A stretch of DNA of 64,000 nt. Source: Hsuehochloa calcarea (taxonomy: Eukaryota; Streptophyta; Magnoliopsida; Poales; Poaceae). The position numbers were made by a program, and so were the translations under genes. The stretch is from positions 5,337,534-5,401,533 of the forward strand of contig CM070615.1 in assembly GCA_036346395.1 (NCBI GenBank). Direction: 5' to 3'. Of this stretch, positions 57,130 through 64,000 are shown one piece after another; position 1 is the stretch's first letter; every line of letters starts with the position of its first letter. The notes below the pieces were generated by a model, which did no database searches, had not been told where the DNA came from, and saw only the letters and a program-made list of their open reading frames with translations.

Positions 57130-57796
57130 TTGACGCTTCGGCTCCCCGATATGCGTCTCTTTGTCTCGTCCCCGATGTGTCGTCTCTTCGTCTCCCGCGC
57201 CGAACTTATTCCTTGTTTTATAAAAATGAACATCCGCCACGAAGATGATTCTCCACATCGCTCTACTCTCAAGCACAAACAAATAGCAATTACAGAAATA
57301 GCTCACCATTCTCCCCCCCTGACGCCGGCGTTAATAGCCTACTTAGCCATTTTGTACGAGAACCTCGCCGGTTGTACGCTTGTCGATGCTGTCGAAGGAC
57401 ACTGTGCTAAAAGTGTCCTCCCTCCTTCGACAAAGGTTATGCCAGAACATGTGATGACCACCTTCCGCCGTCTTGACATCCTCCTCCGCCATGTCTTCCG
57501 AGTGGTCTCCCTCCTCCGGCGAGCTAACCAAGCCATTGATGTAGTCCTCGAGGAAGACGATTGGGTGGACCAAGCCGAGACACCTCGAGCGAGGGAAGAG
57601 ATCCTCTAGGTGTATTTCGACTTGGTCCTTGAGTCAGAGCGTCTTTGGGCTAGAGCGTCTTTGGGCTACTCTCGAACGAGCACGTCAACGGGTGGCCGTG
57701 TTTCAGGGAACCTACACTGACCCCAAACCCTCCGATGCCAACAGTGTCGCCTACAAAGAATTGAAGACGGAGATAGCAGTCACCCTGGGCCGCTAG
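57130..57796 (+). pseudogene. Decayed ORF inside the CACTA element, function unknown
   Basis: An open frame (57130-57609) carries ALIAYLAILYENLAGC, MTTFRRLDILLRHVFRVVSL and DDWVDQAETPRAREEIL, then a stop. Past the stop and a 16-bp tandem duplication (AGAGCGTCTTTGGGCT twice, about 57635-57668) the reading continues as LERARQRVAVFQGTYTD and KELKTEIAVTLGR to a stop at 57796. Before the duplication the frame would have been continuous apart from one stop, about 220 codons in all. It may be the element's second gene (CACTA elements often carry a DNA-binding TnpA-like protein) or a captured host exon. No family is recognised. Confidence 0.5.
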
Positions 57797-58095
57797 AAAT
57801 AAATTGCTCTTTTTTATTTCTACTTTTTTTAAAGAAAATATTTTGTAAGAAGTGATTGGCCACGCTGTTTGGCCATATGTAAATACAAAAATGGAGAAAA
57901 AAAAAATCTAGTTTTGAGTTGAATTTACTGTTATCTAATGTTGAACATATTTTCTAAATAACGTGTTTAGATCTTACTGTCTTCTATGTATAACGTGTTG
58001 AATATTTTTTAACTATAGAAGGAACTATCACACGCAATTTAGTGGAACAAATCGTCTATGATATGTATCACAAATAGTTTGTAATAAGAACCGTC

Positions 58096-58482
58096 TGTAG
58101 TGAGATCTGTCTCTGATATGCAGCTGCTTTGAAGAAGGCGGCAATTACGCATAAGAAGGCAACCAAGCCCACCACAAAGTATGATTTTTTTTGGGGTCGT
58201 CCACGCAGCATGAGGAGGATGAGGCAGCAGCCATGACCAACTTCATCGAACCTGACACACTTAAGTGTGTGATTACCTGGCGCTCTCCTGGTAGCCATGC
58301 TTCTTGAACATGGCTGCTGTGTGTCAGGATCGACGAAGTCAGCCATCGCTATTGTCTCATCACCTCATGTTGGTTGGACGACCCCCAAAAAAATCATGCT
58401 TTGTGGTGAGCTTGCTTGTTTTCTTAGGTGTACTCATCATTTTCTTCAAAGCAATCGTATATCTGAGACAGATCTCACTACA
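58096..58482. repeat. Inverted repeat with arms of about 166 bp in the CACTA element
   Basis: The left arm is 58096-58262, the right arm 58317-58482, with a loop of about 54 bp. TGTAGTGAGATCTGTCTC at 58096 is answered by GAGACAGATCTCACTACA ending 58482, and CACCACAAAG...GGTCGTCC pairs in the middle. A third partial copy of the arm end lies at 58727-58770. Both arms, read outward, keep an open frame with similar residues (FVV.L..FL.V...FFKA..Y.RQISLQ), so the arms may derive from a coding segment copied twice. Confidence 0.82.
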
Positions 58483-59035
58483 GATAGATCTATCGTCGGG
58501 ACTACCAGATATTTAATGGCGTATATCACAGACAGTTCTTTTTATAGACCGTCTGTGATAGTCGGAGATGTCACCGACGGTTCTATTTTAGAACCGTCTG
58601 TGATAGTTAGAGATGTCAACGGTTTGTATTTACAACTGTTTGTGATACTTATCACATACGGTTCTTAAAAAGAATTGTCTATACTATACGCCATTAAATA
58701 TGTGATCGTCCTGACAGATCTGTCTGTAGTGAGATCTGTCTCTGATAAGCGGTTGCTTTGAAGGAGGCGACTAGCTTTGGGGCGTTTGATGAAATAAATT
58801 AATACCATAGATTTGCAATTGTGCTTGTAGATTTATTTGTTCTTGGTGATATAAGGTTAGTATTCCTTTTTATTTCTCATCAAACGAATGACATATTGTT
58901 CTGAAAATCCTAGCTATTCTTAGCATGATATTGAGGAATCTCCTTGATATTACTCAAACACTTGCATATCCATGGCAAATCGGATATGTAATTATTGGAA
59001 TAATTGTTGGAGACTCGAATGATGGATATAAAAGC

Positions 59036-59038
<3 letters not shown>

Positions 59039-59096
<58 letters not shown>
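59039..59096. repeat. (AT)n microsatellite
   Basis: About 28 AT units without interruption, lying just upstream of the transposase remnant in the CACTA element. A high chance of length variation between individuals is inferred. Confidence 0.95.
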
Positions 59097-59098
<2 letters not shown>

Positions 59099-59175
59099 CT
59101 TCATTAATATTTTGTAGCTAGCTACTTTAGAAGTATTAATCTAATTTACACTAATTTGTTACGTGTGTAGCGTAG

Positions 59176-62100
59176 ATGGACCGAAGCTGAATAAACGTTG
59201 AGAACCGTGTGAGTGAAGAGTACATTGATGGTGTGTGTGCTTTTAGAAGAGTTGCCGAGCAGGATGTGTTGAAGAAGGGGATAAAATATATTTACTGTCC
59301 ATGCATTGATTGCGTTAATCTGAAGATGTTTACCAACCCAGCACAGATCAAAGCACACTTGATTCGAATGGGTTTCAAAGAGGATTATACATGTTGGACT
59401 AGTCACGGTGAAGAGAAGATTATACCGCAAGGTAGTAACATCATCGAGGGAGACAACGATATGCCGGATGTAGATTGTTCTTTCGATGAGGGTAGGTCGC
59501 ACGATGACAATCTGGATCAGATGTTACACAATGTAGAAGGGAACTATAGTAAGGGAGAGTTTGGTAAATTCAAGGGCTTAATTGAGAACTCGGGGAAACC
59601 TTTGTTCCGGGCTGCAAGCTGAATTACACAAGGTTGTCATCTGTGCTTGAACTGCTAAAATTGAAGGCAAACAATGGTTGGTCCGACAAGAGCTTCATGG
59701 CGTTGTTAGGTCTCCTAGCGGGCATCCTTACGGAAGGAAACGTGTTGCCCAGAATCACCTACCAAGCCAAGAAGGTTCTTTGTCTATTACGAATAGAAGT
59801 AGAAAGAATACATACATGTCCGAACGACTATATCCTCTATCGTAAAGAGAATGCAGACATGCATATATGTCCGGTATGCAGAGCATCCCGATACAAGCAT
59901 AACAATCACTTCAATGACAGTGAGGGCATCAAGGTGAAGTAAGGACCTCTTGCTAAAGTGTTGTGGTATCTGCCTACAATTCCCCATTTGAAGTATTTAT
60001 GTGCGAACCAAAAGGAGGCATGATTGCTGCGTTGGCACTCGGAGGAGCGTAAGAAAGATAGAAAGCTAAGACACCTTGTTGTTCTGCCCAGTGGAGAAAC
60101 TTCGATAGGAGCTTCAAAGACTTTAGTGCAGAACAAAAGAATATAATGTTTGGGTTGAGTAAAAATGGAATGAATCCTTTTGATAACATGAGCAGCCGAC
60201 ATAGCACCTGGCCTGTGAATCTATGTATGTACAACCTTCATCCTTGCCTGTGTTTGAAGCGAAAGTATATTTTGATGTCACTACTTATCCAAGGGCTGAA
60301 GCAGCCTGGGAACGATATTGTTGTGTACCTAGCACCATTGCTGGAAGGTCTTGTGACACTATGCAACGAAGAGGTACATGTATGGGATGCGTACAAACGA
60401 GAGAAGTTTACTTTACACGCTATATTCTTATGCACCATCAATGATTTTTCTACCCTTGGTAACCTATCGGGGTTTAGTACAAAAGGAGACAAAGCATGTC
60501 CGCACTACTTACATGATATCGAGAGTGTGTGGCTGAACAACTGGAGCAAAACTGTAGACATGCGTAACCGTAGGTTCCTTCCTAAGTATCATCCATACCG
60601 CAAGATGAAGAAACAATTCCACAAAAATAAGGAGGACGGTTCAGCTCCAATGGCTTTTAGAGGGAAAGATGTCTATGATATGATTAAGGATATCGATGTT
60701 GTGCTTGAAAAGGGACGTAAATTGATGACCTGTCAGAAGAACATCTCGAAGAAGTGATTAATTTTTTTGGACTTACCTTATTATAAGCACTTAGAAGTTC
60801 ACCACTGCATCGACGCCATGCATGTGGAGAAGAATGCATGTGATAGCTTGATTGATCTCTTACTGAATATTTGTGACAAAACAAAGGATGGTGTCAATGC
60901 ACGGCGTGACTTGGTTGATATGAACATAAGGATCAAGTTAACATCGAAAGAGATCGATAAAGGACGAATGTACTTTCCCCCATCTTGCTACACTATGTCC
61001 AAGGTCGAGAGAAAGGAACTGTGCCAGAGCTTGTATGATGTGAAAGTTCCGTCTGGTTACTCTGCCAGCAAAAAGAAACTTGTTTCTATGCAAGATTTGA
61101 AATTAATTAGTATGAAGTCTCATGATTTTCATGTACTGATGACACAAATACTTCCTATTGCAATTAGAAGTATTTTTTTGAACAAGGTCTGAGTGGCAAT
61201 CATGAGGCTGTGTTATTTCTTTAACTCAATTGCTCAGAAGCTCATCGATCCCGAAGGACTAGATGCTCTTCAGGCCGAGGTGGTGACGACTCTATGTCAT
61301 CTTGAGATGTATTTTTCTCCATCATTTTTCAATATCATGGCCCATCTGATTGTTCACCTTGTCAAAGTGATAAAGATATGCGGCCTTATGTTGCTACGTC
61401 ATATGTACTCGAGAGGTACATGAGAATTCTCAAGTCCTATGTATGGAATCGATCTCGGTCGGAGGGCAGCATCATCGAAGGTTATGCAACCGAAGAGATC
61501 ATTGAGTTCTGCGTCGACTACATGGCTCAAGTGGAACCGATAGGTGTGCCTCTATCTCATCATCAAGGGAGGCTGGAGGGTATCGAGACCATCGAAAGGA
61601 AAGCAATCACTCCTGATCTGGATACGTGCGCTCAAACCTATTTCACGATCTTCCAACACATAACCGAAGTGTCCCCATACATCAACGAGCACAAAGATAT
61701 GGTACGCCAACAGAATCCAGGCCGGCCGGAGGTTTGGATCATGAGAGAGCACAACCGTCGGTTCAACGAATGGTTAAATGTGCAATTCACTGAATGGTTT
61801 TCAAGTGATGATACACTGTGATGGTTGGCAAAAGGGCCAATATTTACAATTATGACATGGTAAGGATACGACAAAAATAGGTACGCATTTTATACGATAG
61901 CTCGGGATAGGAAGAGTACAGTCCAGAACAGCGGTGTCCGCATAGATGTGTTTCACGAGCCAAACATAATGAAATGTTGGTACTATAGGTTTGTGCAGGA
62001 GATTTGTTAGCTTGACTACGTACTTTTCAAGATCCCCTTGTTTCGGTGCCATTGGGTCAATCTTCCGCGGGGTGTGAAGGTTGACAAGTACAACGTCACT

Positions 62101-62370
62101 ACTATGGACCTTGAACATGTCAGATACAATGACGGACCATTCATACTTGCTAAGCAAGTTGTTCATGTTTTTTATGTAAAGGATTCGGCAAATAAGAACC
62201 GCAACATAGTTCTTCATGGAAAAAAAGAATGATTGTTGGAGTTGAGAATACCGTGGATGAGGAATAGTACAATCAATTTGACGAGTTGCTTCCTTTTGGA
62301 GATGACATCAGGAACGAGGAAGAACCCAGCGAGGAAGCTAGCTATATGCACATCGATCATCGTGAAAGGC
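59176..62370 (+). pseudogene. CACTA TNP2-type transposase, second copy (decayed)
   Basis: Homologous block by block to the minus-strand copy at 19337-22544. It starts with ATG at 59176 but has a stop within the first five codons. The transposase-associated domain (59209-59622) has SEEYIDGVCAFRRVAEQD and CPCIDCVN. The TNP2 core (60146-60757) reads SKNGMNPFDNMSSRHSTWPV, where the sister copy has TDG, so the proposed first catalytic Asp is replaced. DUF4218-like (60767-61821) and DUF4216-like (about 62038-62232) parts follow. At least six breaks are visible. The two copies are clearly of one family but differ in many residues, so they are not a recent duplicate of each other. Confidence 0.87.
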
Positions 62371-62748
62371 TATTTTAAAAGGAAATAGCCAAGTGGAATG
62401 ATCCCACACAGTAAACACCTATTCAGAAATTGTTCAAATGTAATTACGAAACTCAGCATGTAATTAAGAAATTATTCCATTATAATTGATTCAGTAATTA
62501 AGAAATTATACCATCTATGATTGTATCTGCTTTTTTGTTTTCAGAGGGCATGGCTAGCATTTCCTGAGGCTAGCCGAAAAATTGAATATTTTTTAGCTAT
62601 AGAGGAACTATCACAGGCAATTTAGTAGAACAAATCGTCTATGATATACTTATCACAGACAGTTCCATAATAGAACCGTTTGTGATATGGTCGCATATTA
62701 CAGACGGTTCTATTATGGAACCGTCTGTAATATCCCTTTATTAGTAGG

Positions 62749-63409
62749 ACCCCGCTAGAGTTTTGGCCCTTACTCCTCACTCGCCCGTCCCCCTCCCCAA
62801 CGCCCTAAACTCCTCACCCACCCGCCCCTTCCCCATCGCCGCGCCTTCTTCCCGACGTGGACACCGACGCCACCCTTCTTCCCATATTCACCGGTCCCTG
62901 CTACTCCCCGACGCCGCCCTGCTGCTCCCCAACGCCACTCGTCCCTGCTGCTTCTGTGCGTCCATCTCCCTGACGTCGCCGATCCCTGCTGCTCCCTAAC
63001 GCTGCCCTGCTACTCCCATACACTGCCCTGCTACTCCCCGGTCCTCCACGCTTGTAGGTATTTCCTTGTACGTCATGGTTTATTGCTCGGTTATTGTTAG
63101 TACTCGGCGCTTGGTTTTCTGAGACATCATCTTTCGACGTGCCTTGCCCGATTCTACTTGATGGCTTCGATTGCCATCCACTTTGTGAGTTGTTTCTGTT
63201 TACAGGAGTCCTTTACTTTGCATATATGTGTTGTGCTAGTCTAAATCTGAATTTGAATTAATTCTAGTATTGTGATATATTGCATTGTACCGCTGTGGGT
63301 TCAGTTTACTACTCAGTGATGATTTTTTGTCATATTGTGAAATTAAATTGATAACAAATCAGACTTTAGCTGCTAGGATTGCTTACCATTGTAAGATTAT
63401 ATCTAATAT
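62749..63409 (+). other. CT-rich leader-like stretch, no gene supported
   Basis: Bases 62760-63050 are rich in CCCCTCC/CGCCGC words with an open frame (62763-62999) of low complexity. A TTTACAG|GAGTCC acceptor-like site follows at about 63203. The non-autonomous CACTA at 16474 has the same arrangement (subterminal repeats, then a CT-rich block at 17240), so this may be the leader of another CACTA element. It is cut by the LTR at 63410. Confidence 0.4.
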
Positions 63410-64000
63410 TGTTAGACCGAAAAGGCGACTAGAGGGGGGGGGGTGAATAGGAGCACGCTCACTTTTTCACAAATAATTGATTCAATAATATTATACTCCA
63501 GTAGCTATGTAAGCTACGAAGATCAGTATATCAGTACAACGGAAGTCTAATATTGAATCCAATTTAAACCCCTAAACAATACGACAAAATCAACAAAGAC
63601 TTAAGCAATTCAATGCACTGGCAGTCGGACCAATGGGTCAATGGCGGTCTGACCGATTCCCTGGCGGTCTGACCGGTGGCCTTGGGCGGTCTGACCGCTC
63701 GCCTTCAGAACAGATCAAAACAGTCCGATGACAAAGTTGCAAACTGATAAAACTTTTGATCTACAAATCCAAACTTGATGAAACTTAGAACACACCTTCT
63801 CTATTATGTCAGGAACCTATTCCAATAGAATATTGTGATAATTCTTAGAAGAATAGGGATCCTTTTCGGTTTGATTGAAGAAGGGTTCAAAACCGGGTCA
63901 AAACGAAAACTTTATCCAAAATATTGCTCGTGGGTGATTGATGATCAAGATAATCCTAGATATGTTCCCACATGTCACAGCAAGCTAAATCACATAGAGA
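63410..64000 (-). repeat. LTR family A, partial (runs off the window)
   Basis: TGTTAGACCGAAAAGGCGAC at 63410 matches the start of the copy at 823, and the alignment holds to the window end, including GATCAAGATAATCCTAGAT. The sense strand is minus. Whether it is a solo LTR or part of a complete element lies outside the window. Confidence 0.85.

Larger units (their letters stand above)
56808..62748 (+). mobile_element. CACTA (En/Spm-like) transposon or nested pair, transposase-bearing
   Basis: The left end, ACTACTACAAAGCAGG at 56809, is a decayed CACTA terminus followed by TCACAGACGGTT repeats (56830-57110). Further blocks of the repeat occur at 58020-58100 and 58520-58680, and at 62600-62735 near a possible right end TTATTAGTAGG. 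The body holds one decayed ORF (57130-57796), an inverted repeat (58096-58482) and TNP2-type transposase remains (59176-62370), all on the plus strand. The stretch at 58000-58060 repeats 62585-62640, so two related elements may be nested or fused. The right boundary is uncertain: the repeat block at 62600-62735 could instead be the 5' end of a further element. Confidence 0.72.

Noticed and set aside
58910..59107. Frames of about 60 codons of Ile-Tyr repeats
   Set aside because: They simply translate the (AT)n microsatellite.
1..64000. A dedicated undescribed gene system or gene cluster
   Set aside because: Only two unrelated intact host genes are present; everything else recognisable is transposon, pseudogene or flank, so no cooperating system can be supported.

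Overview
This is a window of plant nuclear DNA, almost certainly from a grass (Poaceae, quite possibly the rice genus). The evidence is split genes with GT-AG introns and GC-rich first exons, Stowaway-type MITEs with TA duplications, CACTA elements whose ends carry many copies of a 'TCACAGACGGTT' motif, BARE/Angela-like Copia LTRs, and a Tekay/Del-like Ty3/gypsy element with a chromodomain. Only two host genes look intact. They are a citrate-binding-protein-like secreted protein (23561-26648, + strand, 2 exons) and a CCA tRNA nucleotidyltransferase (41939-49170, + strand, 15 exons, 606 codons plus stop). Both splice models were built by hand and keep the reading frame through every junction.

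Layout. 1-14174: a minus-strand Ty3/gypsy element of the Tekay/Del type with LTRs of about 2.7 kb. Its left LTR runs off the window and is split by a 1.77-kb LTR of another family. Its gag region is split by an LTR plus a Copia RT fragment and flanked by a duplicated stretch of gag. 14176-23102: a small LTR remnant, two broken copies of the promoter of the citrate-binding-like gene, a 1.5-kb non-autonomous CACTA with TCA target duplication, a MITE-like hairpin, and a truncated CACTA carrying a decayed TNP2-type transposase. 23103-26648: the intact third promoter copy and its gene, whose intron holds a MULE-like element and a Stowaway MITE. 26649-30156: flank, a BARE-like LTR and unassigned sequence.

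30157-40268: a large foldback sequence, one arm of which was split by a Copia element (30248-39577). That Copia element holds its integrase-RT block twice, with a scrap of gypsy LTR at the join and a solo LTR (target duplication TTTTG) in the protease region. 40269-41938: AT-rich and GC-rich tracts in front of the CCA-enzyme gene. 41939-49170: the CCA-enzyme gene. 49530-53930: a BARE-like LTR with primer-binding site and leader, then a second solo LTR. 53931-56807: mostly unassigned, with a decayed plastid trnE fragment. 56808-62748: a second CACTA with TNP2 transposase remains, a further decayed ORF and an inverted repeat. 62749-64000: a CT-rich leader-like stretch and the start of another LTR.

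The two host genes are unrelated in function: one product is predicted to enter the secretory pathway, the other is a core tRNA-maturation enzyme. The rest is a nest of elements whose insertion order can be read from interrupted copies and target duplications. I found no operon, defence locus, CRISPR array or other evidence of an undescribed biological system. The most unusual points are the triplicated promoter of the citrate-binding-like gene beside CACTA elements, two long inverted repeats that could yield hairpin RNA, and the rearranged double Copia element.
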